Part shown: piece by piece, positions 11,901 through 23,900 of the stretch | Layout: every line of letters begins with the position of its first letter | How positions within the stretch are numbered: the stretch's first letter is position 1 | Assembly: GCA_010093515.1 (NCBI GenBank) | Contig: MU001680.1 | Location: 1,036,104-1,100,103, forward strand | Length of the DNA: 64,000 bases | Direction: 5' to 3' | Source: Lineolata rhizophorae | Taxonomy: Eukaryota; Ascomycota; Dothideomycetes; Lineolatales; Lineolataceae | Program-made: the position numbers and the translations under genes | The notes under the pieces: generated by a model | Told to the model about the DNA's origin: nothing | Database searches by the model: none | Seen by the model: only the letters and a program-made list of their open reading frames with translations

Positions 11901-14900
11901 TGCACAGGCCGGCCTTCCTCAAATGCAGGCTCCGGAACTATTGCTTCAGGCTTTGCTGCTTTAAGCGATGCTGGTGCTGAATCGATACTCCTAGAAGGCT
12001 TAGCCACTGCAATTTCGTCACTCTCGGGGGTCGGAGCGTGGCCAGTCTTGTCTCCAGTTTCAGCCAAAGGCACGGATTCCGGAGCTTCTGTTGCATTTAG
12101 CTCAGTTGCCACGGACTCCTTCGGCAGCTCTTCGGAAGATTTGAGTGCATATTCTCCAGGTCTTCCAGCGCCACTTTCTTGAGCGGTTTCCATCGTTTCC
12201 GTAGGAATTCGAGTCTCGGGATGGGGGAGAACTAGGTCGCATTCTTGGCCTTCGATGGCGACATGCTGTTCAGGAACCTCGGGACTTGGAGTTTCATGAT
12301 TCTGGCTGGGTGCCCCTTTAACCTCTGCAAATTCATCCGCTTCCCCAAGACCAGATATGCCTTGTTGGAACTCCTCCGCAGTAGGGGCAGCATCGCCTGG
12401 AGCGTCTTCTGTCTGAGCCACAGGTGCTGCAACGGAACGAGCGACGCCAGGGGCAGATCCCTTTTTGCCTTTCTTGCCTTTGCCTTTTTTCTTCTTTGGC
12501 GGAACAACAGAGAAATCCTCAGCTGGCTCCATCTCATCGTCTTTGTCAAGGACAGACCGTTCCGGTTGCTTAGACTCCAGTGGCACGTCGACACTGGTTT
12601 CTTGGGCCGTGACATTCTCCATCTGAAACGGGGCAGACTGAGACTCCTTAGCATGGGGTAATTGAGCTTCCCTTTCAGCGTCTGTGGGCAGCGGCTCTTT
12701 GTCAGTTTCTTTAGCCACTGGACCCGCTACGGTACTAGTACGTTGATAGAGATCGCGCTGCTCAGGGACAAGCATTTCGACAGACGGTAGATCGGTTGCT
12801 GGTGGTTCTTGACTAGGAGCAGGCCCCATTTGAAGAGCAGGGAGCTCTTCCGCCCGTTCAGTTTCTCTGTTCTCATTGATAGGCGGTGACTCCGGAGGCA
12901 CTTCGGCAACAGTCGGAGCAGGCTCGTCTTTCAGGGTCTCAAATGGTGGAACACTGGTTTCCGGTTCTATAGGACGCGGCTCGATTTCAACAAACTGCTT
13001 AGGCCTGGGTGTCGTGACTTGAGCCTGCGCTTCCTCGGATGCTTCCTTTGATTCTTGAATGCTGGCATCGGCATCTACCGGAGCAGGACCTACGGTCGAT
13101 GGTTGCTCAGTCGAAACAGCTTCATCTCCCTCAGGCTGAGCGTCTTCGACATTCAGATCCGCCCAGATATCTTGACGCTGTTTCCTTTTGCCTTTGGCAT
13201 TTTTCCTGGGAGCCTTGACAAATTCAAGCTCTTCGGGAGTTTCTTGCCTCGTCGACCTAGCAGGGATATCTTCCGAAACCGACGCGCTGACGGGCTCTTC
13301 TTCTGGAGTCCAGGTTGCCGCCTTCTTTCCCTTCTTGCCTTTTTTCTTTTTACTAGTGGGAGGATTGCCGTGTTTAGCTTCCTCTTCGAAAGGCACAGAA
13401 ATTGCTTCTGTTTCCAGCCCGGACTCCTTTGTTTCTCGTTCTTTGGCACTAGTAGCGACGAGACTTTCGTCCGAAGGAACCTCGGCACTGACGATGGGAG
13501 TTTCTGGCGGCACATGTTTGACGGGCTCGTCGGGTGGCCTAGCGTCGAGCTCAAAATCTGTTGGACCGATCGGTGCGGAGACCTCATCCTCGTGTGGGGT
13601 CCGAGTAGTGGCTTTCTCTGTTTTCTCGTCCTTCTTGCCCTTGAAGACCATGGGGGGTTCTATATCAGGTTCTGATTTAGGTTCTTCCTTCGAAAGGTCT
13701 TGCGACACTGGGACAACGTCCTCGGCTTCTTGCGTCGCCTGTGGAAAGCCTTGTTCCGACACTTCCAGCTCTTCTGGCTTCCTAGATTGAAAAACTGGCT
13801 CCGAGACCTGTGAGATTGCAAAGTCACCGGACGCTGGCTTACTCCGCGGCTCTTCTTCCATCGGTGTGTTAGGAGCAAACTTTTTCCCTTTTTTGCCCTT
13901 TCTCTTCTTTACTGGAAGGGTGAATGAGAACTCTGATTCTTCGGTAGGCTCGGGTTGCTGGTAAGGCCCGGGTTCTTGAGTAGACACTTCATCCTTAGCC
14001 GGTTCTGTGGAAGGAACCGGACCTCCAGCTTCGTCTTTCACCTCACGCCAAACGGTCTCTGCCGTAGATTCTGGCTCCCGTCCTTCCCCATTTGGTGGGG
14101 CCACAGATTCTTCCGTCGCGTTTTCAGGGGCAGTTGGCATAACGTCCGTAACGATGGGTTGGACCTCAGGCTGCTCTGGAATATGCTTCGGCACCGGCTC
14201 TGCCTCTTCAGGAGTCCAAGTTTTGCCCTTCTTCCCCTTCTTGCCTTTACCTTTGCCTTTCTTGCCGGTCGGCACAAAATTAAATTCGGCCTTTTGCGCT
14301 TGCTCTTCTTGTGGCTGCTCTTCACCAGAGGGGTGCACCACTTCAGTCTCTGTGCGCCGCACTGCCTCTTTAGTTACAGGCTCTAGTTCGATCTCCTTTG
14401 GTGGCTCTTCCAATTCCTCTCTAGACCAAATAGGCTTAGGCTCCCCCGAAATATCCTTGTCGTCCTCAAGATCTTGGTCAGCCTCCCGTTCGCGTTCGAA
14501 TTCAGTTGTCGGTTCAACCACTCTTTCAAGTATAGGCTCTAGGGCGGGCTCAGTTGCGGGTTCTAGCTCCCGATCGAAGACAGGCACCGCCACGGACTCC
14601 AGGGAAGGCTCAGGTGCAGGTTCGATGACTGGTTCTGGGATAACCTCAGTCGCAGCCGCCGGAATGGGCGTAATCGCGGCTTCAGGCGCAGTCTCGGACT
14701 CAGGTAGCGGTTCCACCTCAAACTCTGGCAATTTTTCCTTTGCAGGCTCTTGGGGGCTTGTTGGAGCTTGGAATTCTTCGAGACCTCCAATTTCTCGGAC
14801 GCTGCGTTTAACCTCCTCTGGTACATTTGGTTCGCCCTTTTGTGCTTGCTGTGAATGTGTTTCGGAAAGTTGTTCATGAGAAGGCACAAGTTCAGATTCG

Positions 14901-17900
14901 TTGTCAAGCTCCAGCTGTTCGGGAACGGCATGTGGCCCAAGCTCTTTCACCGCCTCTTGGCTTTCCTGGGATGGTTTTGGCTGCAGCTCTTCTGCCACGT
15001 AAGTTTCTTCTGCAACCTCAGGTCCAGGTTCGGGTGCGTGTGCGAATCCAGCGGTGACGAGCTCGACGGGAGTTTCTGGGATGGCCCCCTCCGCCTTCGA
15101 TTCAGACGGGATCTCCCGGGTCTTGGTTTCCAACTCGACACCTTCGTCAGCCCCAACTGCATCAGGCCGCTCCGCATCGGCCCAAATATCGATCTGCTGT
15201 CGTTGTGTCTTCTTCTTGCCCCTGCCTTTGGACTTTTTGCGGGAAATCGCAGGCTCGAAGACCACCTCTTCCTCTGCAGGAGCATCGCTCTTCGCCAAGG
15301 GCTCGGTGGCATCTGCAGACGTCTTAGAAGGCCCCGGGAGCTGCTCAGTTGCCTCAGCTCGCATCTCGGGCCTTTCTGCTTTTGAAAGTTTGGGAACACC
15401 TTCCTCTGGCGCCGGGTACTCCTCTGGCTGCTCCGTAAGCTCGGGTCGTTCTTTAGATTCGGTCACCGCAGCAACAGGACCAACCTCCCGCGCCTGGGTG
15501 TCGGATTCCCTGATTTCCCGATCCGCTTTCTGTGGAGCCGCAGTTTCAATTGGTCGTGTCTCCGGAGACTGCTCGGGAATATCCTGCACAGGAAGGGAAG
15601 AATCTAGCTTAGAATCTAGCTCAGGGCCGCGATCTGGTATTTGGGCAGCAGGGATATTGTCTACATGCTCTTGCACTTGAGTTGGACGCGAGAGCATTTC
15701 TGTAGGTTCAGCGACGTGCCCTTGTCCCTCCTCTTTGCGTAACAGGTGAGGAATCTCGCTAGTTCCAAGGATTTCTTTTAGAGATTCCTCTTCATCCGTA
15801 GTCGGTTCTGGAAGAGGAACTTCAACAGCATCTTCGGTACTAGGAGTAAGAGACACAGGTTCAATGGATTGTGGTTGGCCTTGCGTTTCCTCTTTCAGCA
15901 CTTGAGACGTAGGCTCATTCGGAGTTGACTCAGAAACAGATACTCCCGTAGCGGGTCCTTTAGGCATCTCAGCTAGGAGAGGAGCGGCAGATTTACTTTC
16001 CTTCTTTCCCTTCTTGTCCCTTTTCTTTTGCTTCTTCTCACGCTTGAGCAAGAAACCATGGTCATCCGCTGGTTTCGGCGATCCAAGCGGGTCCTTTTGC
16101 ATGGGTTCCTCTGCTTCACGGACAGCCTCCTCTTTTGGAAATTCCTTGGAAATCTCCAGCTCTGGTAAGGGCACGACATCATCGGTATCCTTGACCTCCC
16201 TCTTAGGACCAGCAGGCACTTCGAATACAGCCTGATCCTTCTCCAGGACAGGAGTCGCAGGTACTGAAGGCGGCGTCTCGGTGATCGAGCCTCTGCTTTT
16301 CTTCTTGCCTTTTTTGGTCGCGGACTCGGCCTGAACAGGCGTCTGCGGCTCGAACCAGCCGTCGACCGCATGTACTGCATCTGCCTCCCTAAGCTCCGCA
16401 GCCGTAGGTTCAGGTGCTTGTGCCGCCGGAGCATCTTCAATAGTAGGTGAGGCGACGCTGCCTTTCCGCTTGCCTTTCTTGCCCTTCTTGCCCTTCTTGC
16501 CCTTGGTTGAGGTTGTTCGTGAGGGTGTCTTTGGCGTTTCGGGCGGCGGAGCTTCAGACGGTTCTACTTCAGACATGCGACGGGCCATCTCCCGATCCTC
16601 TTCGTCCGGCTCACCTGCCATGAAATCATCGTCGAGTCCCCGAGCCTGGTCCTCATCATGTAGAGACAGTGCCTCATGAGCGATCGCGGCAGTCGCTCCG
16701 CCAATCGCAGCCACAGCTGCTGCGTTTTTGAGGCCGCTTGAAGCTTCGTATTCCTCCCGATTCGGCGAAGGGGACTTGGCAACTCGGCGGATCGGCATAG
16801 GCGAAGTGCTAAAATCCCTAGAAACAGGAGGCGTAGTTGGTCGTTCTTGTTGACCACGGCTAGTTCGAGATTGCTCTTCAAGATCTTCAGATGCCGGTGA
16901 TGGAACACGTTGTTGTTCTACGACATTAGGCATCTGTCCCTCTTGCTCATTGTAACCCACCTGCGGCTCTTGAGAAAGCTCAGGTTGCGTCACCAATGCC
17001 GGGAGTTCCTCGTAGGCTTGAGCTTCCCGAGGATGTTCCTCCTTGAGGCCCAGCTCCTCGGGCTCAGTAGTGATGTGGCTTGGAAAATCTAGCACCCCAC
17101 TCGAAATCGCCCTTGCCTTTGGTGTCGTCTGTCCCGACCCTAAGAATTCTCCATCATCCAGCGCATGCGCATGGCGGGACTCGTCTTCGGTCTCCTTTGC
17201 ACTTTGCGAGGGTGACTCCAGCGCGGACTGGTATTCCTCTTCCGTGCTGTGTATTGACGAGCTCCGACTCGACGGGAGCGAAGGCAGACACTCTTCTACC
17301 TCGGGCGTCTTTCGGTTGCGTTCAAGGAGCATTAGCGGTCGGAACTCGGCCGTTGAGCTCCTGAACTCCATCGAATTGGGACGGCTGCGAGTACGAAGAG
17401 AAGGAGGGGACGGGGATGGGATAACAGGCGAGCTTACATTCAAGTCGCGGGCTACAGACGGAGAGGACGGTGGGCAGCGGAAGCGTAAAGGGACAGCGGT
17501 AGTGGACTGAGCGCGAGAACGCTCCAAGGAGAAAGGCACGGGGAAGGAATCATCGAAGGGTTGTTGAGTATCAATTCCGGTAGGTCGGCGAGACGGCTCT
17601 GGAGTAGTAGGTTCGGCTGTTGTGGTTTCCGTAGCTGGATGAGGAGCATGACCTAAACCGGACATCTCTGATGAAGTCTCGGGCAGACTCGCACGACGCG
17701 GAAGAGAAGAAGGTTCCCGCTCTGCCTGCGGCATCGCAGCCTCAACCGCGCCCTCACCGGTCGACACGGCCTCGGCGGACAGAGCAGGGGATCTTTCGGA
17801 TTTAACGGGCAGAAGATCCTCCACCCGCTCGTCTAAAAAAGACTCGCGTCCGTCGTCATGTTCGTCGTACTTGCGGTCCCGCCTCGCGTCTCTCAACATC

Positions 17901-20900
17901 TCCCTAGTACTTATGAGGTTTGGGTCCTCATCAGGTTCACTCAGCCGACGTTGTCGTCCATGCTTTGCGGGGTAGGTGGAGGAACCCAGGGCAGCCTCGG
18001 ACAGCAAGGATGGGGCGGACGAGGAAAGCCCTGTGTCTACCTTCGACGAGGAGTCTGATCGCCGATGATGGGAATCCATACCTGGTTCGGAAATTATGCT
18101 GCCCTCGCCGCGCTTGTGCTTCTTCCTGTCGCTGGACTTGTGATGGGAGCGTTCGATCTCGCCGTCGGAGCCGTACTCGGTCCTGCTACGATGGTGGCGT
18201 CGCTCTGACTTGTGACGGCGGTGGTCGTCGTCATCGGAGCCGTACGTCGAGCCGCTACGGTGTTTCTTCTTCCGATGTTTGCGATCCTCGTCCAGCTCGT
18301 CGAGCGCTCGGTCGGACGGCCTGCGATCCCGTGATCTCGACCTAGTTCTCCCCGATTCGGATACGTCGTCCGTAGATCTCCTAGTAAGGAACCCCAACAG
18401 CCCGCCTTTCTTGTCTTTCTCCTTCTTCGACTTGTCGTCATCGTGCTTGGACGACCGCGAAGGAGGCTCAGACGCAGCATCGTCGCAGCTATCCCTCTTA
18501 GACCTATGCTTCTTTCTCCTACCTGAGCCTTCGTAAAGATCTCCCGGCTCAGATGCGGCCGACGACCTCTTGTAACGTTCCGGAGAACCAGCCAACGAAT
18601 CTTCATCCCTACGAGACGACCTATGCTTCGACCTCTTCAGCTCTTCTTCGTCGTATCGCTCAGGCGACGCATACATATCGCTATCTCGCCTCCGGTGCTT
18701 CTTTTTGCGGTCCTCGCGCACATCTGCAGGAGTGGAGACAACCGATCGATCATCGTCATCTCTCTCGCTCTCTCTACGACGATGCTTCTTCTTACGCCCA
18801 GACTCACCATAAACATCAGCAGGGCTAGATACGACGGAACGAGCATCATGATCAGGAGAAGGGGCCCGGTCGAGGGATTCGTAGCTCTCGCGCTCTTCGG
18901 TCTTCGGCATCGACTTTTTCGACTTGTATGTTTCAAGATCGTCTACAGTAGCTTCTTTCGAAGTTGTAGTCGAAATAGGCTCGGTGAAGTAGTCCGAAGT
19001 GGTCCTTGACTCCGGCAAGGGTACCTCCTCAGCCGAAACCGCCGGCTTGAATTCGCGACCGATGTAGTCATCGTAGGTGATTTCACGGCTTAGGGGAGAG
19101 CCGGGAGACGAGGCCGCGCTGAACTGTCCCCCGCTCCTCCGCTTGTTCTTCTTTTTGGGAGTCTTAATGTCGCCCACGTCTTCGCCCTCGAAGGCGTTGC
19201 TAGGGATGGAAACGACGTGCTCCCTCTCAACAGGCGGCTCTCGGTCGCGCGGTGCTTCGCGAGCCCATTCCTCAGGGACGTCCCTTGAGGATTCCCTCTC
19301 TGGCTCATGCTGCAGCCGGGCATTCCCTGCCCCATCTGCCATCAGCGCCGCAGCCGTCGAAAACGAAAGCGGGGCCGACGCTGCACTCTTAGCATCGGTA
19401 TCCCTCTCACGTGATGGCTCTTCTGCACGAGCAGAAGGGATACCGACATCGGTCTGGATGTCGCGCTCCCTTGCAACGTGTTCCTCATCAAACTCCCGCA
19501 GCTTGTTCCCCCGCTCGCGCTCATTACGGAGCTGTTGATACGCCTCGGGGCCGGGCATTTCCTCCGTCGGGACCTGGGGCAGTATCGGCTGCGAAGGTTC
19601 GACGTCACGGATGTCGCGCTCGAGGCTTGCGCGCTTAGCTTCCTTCTTCTGCTTCTTCCTCTCCTTCTTAGTCAAGGAAGATGGAGGCGCCGCGGCAGAC
19701 TCTTCCTCAGTTGGCCGTTCTAGGGGTGATTCCCTGGGTGGTTCGACCGCAGGCTCCGGAGCAGGGACCTCCTCACGGCTCTCCTGGCGCGCAGCCTTCC
19801 TGCGCTCCTTCTCGCGCTTGCGAAGCTCCTTCTTGCTGAGATTCTTTTCCTTCTCTTCAACTTGCGGCTTCCCATCCTCAATCTCCTCAACGAAACCGCC
19901 AGGCATGACTTCACCCTGTTCCTCCTGTGCATCAGCAAACGGCGAGGGTTCCTCGAAAAGGTCAGCCTCCACGAAGCTGCGACGAGGGTGATCGTGCGGC
20001 CCCATTCCGCTAGCAATATCGGAGACGGACTCGTAGAACGGGCTCTGGTACATGAAACCGGTGCGCTCATGCTCAGGCTCGTGTACAATGGGCTTTGTCT
20101 CTGGCGAGTGCGATTCGTAAACCTTTTCCCCTTCGTCGACAGTATGTCCAACGATCTCCTCTACAGGGGAGTCTGTGTCGCCCGTGTAGGTCCGTGACGG
20201 AGGCTCGCGATCGCGTGGCCGTTCGCGCTCTACTTCAGGCTCCTTGGCCGCCGGTTGCTCGCGACGGAAGTCATCTGCGTCGTACGTTGTCCTCCTAGTG
20301 CCATACTCGGGTGACTCCTCCTCGACGACAATCTGATCAGCCAGGTCCCTTCGGTTCCGCGCATCATCCTCATGCTTGTGGCCAATATCCTCGGACATAT
20401 ACTGGTCGCGGATCGACTCCGGCGTCCGAGCCTCATAATGGTAAGTCTGCGACTCGCCCCACGTGACCTTTGATGACCTTCGCCCGGTGTCCGACTCAGT
20501 CTGCGCTGCCGTGGTCTGAACTGGCTCATCTCTAGGCCTCTCCACAGCACCCTCTTCGGGGCCAACTTTAGTTGTAGGCGATATGTCCGGGGACTGGTCG
20601 CCCGCTACGGAAGGCGCCCTGCTGCCCGGCGGCGTCGGCTCGATGAGGTTGAGCGCCGGGACCGGGAACGGCGGCGCCATGTAGCGAGGATCTGCGCCTT
20701 CCTTAGTGGCCTTGAACCTGTACTCTGGGAAGTACGGCGGCTCCCTCGGCGGCTCGACCGTGACAATGTCGTGCAAGTGTCGAACCTGGATATCCGCGTC
20801 GGCATTGGGGTCGATGCGCGGCGACGCCACGGCCGGGTGCTCATCCTCGTCCAGGTCGGCCGGCTTCCAGAACTTCTCGAGCTCCTCGGCCGTCTGCGGC

Positions 20901-23900
20901 CCCTCCGAGCGCGACTTCTCCCAGTTTTGAAAAAACTCGTCGAGGACTTCGGACTGGGTGCGGCCGTGGCGCGACCGCCGCTCTGTCTGGGCCACGGGTT
21001 CCTGCTGCCCTTTCTTCCCCTTGCCCTTTGTCTTGTCCTTCTTGTCGAAGTACGTCGGGTCAAAGATGGCATCGTCAAACAAATCGTCATCGAGGTCAAC
21101 CTTTGGCGACGTGTACTGATGGCGGCTATCATGCCACGAAGGAGACGGGGACCGCCGCTCGATAGCCGCGGCTGCACCAGCGCCGACTAAGCCACCCACC
21201 ACCGCAGGCGCCCATAAGCTAGGTTCGATGACACCCTCTTCGCGCGTCTCGAGTTCCTTGCGCCTTGTGCTCAAGTCGCTTGATACGTCGACCGGCTGGG
21301 GCTCAATGATGCCTTGCTCGCGCTCCTCCAGCTCCTTGCGGCGCGTGCTCAGATCGCTCGAGACATCCACAGGGCTGTAGGGCGGCTCCTCGCGCTCAAA
21401 GGCTTCGCGTTCGATACGCTCCCTCTCACGCCTCCTCTCGTCCGCGATGCGCGCGTCACGCTCCGCCGCGTCACGGAGCTCCTGATCGCGCTGGCGCTGG
21501 CGCTCGGCCAAGCGCTGAGCCTCGCGCTGAGCCTCGCGCTGAGCTTCGCGCTGAGCTTCACGTTGAGCTTCGCGTTGAGCTTCGCGTTGAGCTTCGCGTT
21601 GAGCTTCACGTTGAGCCTCGCGCTGAGCCTCGCGCTGAGCATCGAGGCGGCGCCGTTCCTCTTCAGCGCGCTCTCTATCCCTCCTCTCGCGATCGAGCCT
21701 CCTGCGCTCACGCTCCCTCTCTTCGGCCTCGGCCTCGGCCCTCTGGCGCTCGCGCTCCCTCTCCTCGACCTCCGCCCTCTCGCGCTCGCGCTCGCGATCT
21801 CTCTCAATCTCCCTGTCCCGCCTCTCCTGCTCCCTCCTCTCCCGCTCCTTTCTCCCCTTCTCCCGCTTCTCCTTCCTCGCGCTCCTGTCCGGGCCCTCGT
21901 CCTCCTTCTTGCGGCGCTCGCGATCCTTGTCCTCCTGGTCCTTGGTCAGGTTCCAGCGCACCGCCGACGGCGACTGCGGCTGCGGGGCGCTGTCGCGCTT
22001 GCCGCGCTCGCGCTGCTCCTTTTCCCTCTTCCGGTCCTCCAGCGCCGCGCCCACAAGCCCGCCTGCGACGGCCCCGCCTATCCCGGCCGCGATCGCCGCC
22101 GACCCGCTACTCCCCGGCGCGGGCGAGGACGCCGAGCGCCTCGGCAACGGCGGCCTCGGGCCCTCGTGATCGCGCTCGCGCGCGAAGACGGACGGTCCCG
22201 TTGGCGGCTCGGCGAAGCCGGACGGCTGCTGATATTGGCCCGGAGTCGGGATGGGCGCCGGCGCGATGGGCTGCGGGTGCTGCATGGGTATGTCCCCGGG
22301 GCGGGAGACCATGACGGGAGGCCGCTGGGCGATGGCGCCGGAGGAAGACGAGTCGGTGCGGCGGATGGCATCGAACATGTCGGGCGCCGTCTGGTACGGG
22401 TAGACAGATTGCATGGTGGGCACGCTGCTAGAGCTACTCATGGCGCCGGTGTCCTTGTGGTGACGGTCGCGGGAGGAGCCGTCGAGGGCGCCCGCCACCA
22501 GTCCGCCCGTGGCGCCCGCAGCCGCTGGCCCAGCCATGGACGAGGAACCAGGGCCCATAAAATCAGGTGGGCCAGTGGGCTGAATGGTGCTCGGGCCAGG
22601 CCGTTGCGGCTTCTTCTTGCGCCTCTTGCCGCCCCACCACGTGCGCTCGAACGACTCGTTCGACAGGAGCGACTCCTTGCTCTTGTTGCCGTAGAAGCTG
22701 CCGAACGCTAGGCCCGTGTCGAACTTGGCCGAGGAAGGGGCGCTGCTTGAGCTCGACTCGTCGTCCTGGACGTCCAGCCACTCGGCGTCCTCATCGTCCT
22801 CGGTGACCGACGCCGTTGGCGAGATGCCTGACGTACGCCTGGACCGCACCGGCGCGCCCGGGTGCGGATGATAGGGGTAGCCGTGGCGTGTCGGGCGGCC
22901 GTGACGACCGAGCTGATGCGCGACTCCTATCGCGCTTGCCGTCTTGCCGATTCCCATGAGCGTGTCCTTGAGTTCGTCATCCGACGACTTATGCTTCAGC
23001 TTCCTTCCGCTAGCGGCGCCGCTGCTCCTCCTACGGGGCCGGTCGTACCCAAAGCCAAAGGCAAGGTCCGAGTTTGACGAGGAGGACGAAGAAGAAGAAA
23101 TCGAGGACGAGCTCGACGCATTGCCAAACGAGAAGAATCCCTTGCGCTTTTTCTTGTGCACCTTCTTTTTCTTCTTGCGCTCCTTCTCCGACTTCCCCGC
23201 GAAGAAGCCGCCTAGCAAGCCACCAGCTGCCGCGCCCGTGGCCATCCGCGAAATGTCGACGTACGATCCAGCGGCCGACTGCTTCGAGCCGCGACGTTTC
23301 CTGCTCCTATCATCTGAGGTGAGGCCGAGGATAGAGCCGAGGCCCGGGCTTCCGTCACGGCTGCTAGTCCGCCGGCGCCGCCGGCCATCGCGGTCGCGGC
23401 TGTGGTCCCGCTTCCGCACAAAGACCTTCTCCGGCGACTCGCCACGATGCCGCGAGCGGGACCGGGAACGACTGCGATGCGAAGCCGCCAAGCCGAGTGC
23501 CGCGCCGGCGGCAGCGGGACCCAGCAGTCCGGACGGCTCCCTCTCCCGGGACCGCGAGCGCGACCGGGATCGCGAACCACGCCGGCGGACCGTCACGTAC
23601 TCCTTGCTGTCACGCGTGCTACGGCGGCGGCGCGAGCTCGAAGACACGTGGCTCATGCGCGAAGGGCTCCGGTCCGCGTGGATGACACCGTAGCTCGTCC
23701 TGCTGCGGACGCTGGGGCTCTTGCTGCGACTGCGCCGACGGCCGTCCTGTCGGACGTCAAGAGAGGACCTAGACGAGCGGTACCGACCCGACTTGACGCT
23801 GTAGGTGTCGTCGAAGTCGTCCTTATTGAGCAACGCCTTGGACACTTTCGCCAGACCGTACCCGGCCACGCCGGCGGCGAGCCAGTTTCCTTTGCTGCTT

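Noticed and set aside
21314-22711. 465-codon plus-strand frame with many LALSLALSF repeats
   Set aside because: Antisense of the AQRE repeat and the R/E-rich part of the giant gene. The apparent hydrophobic repeats are a shadow of the coding repeat.
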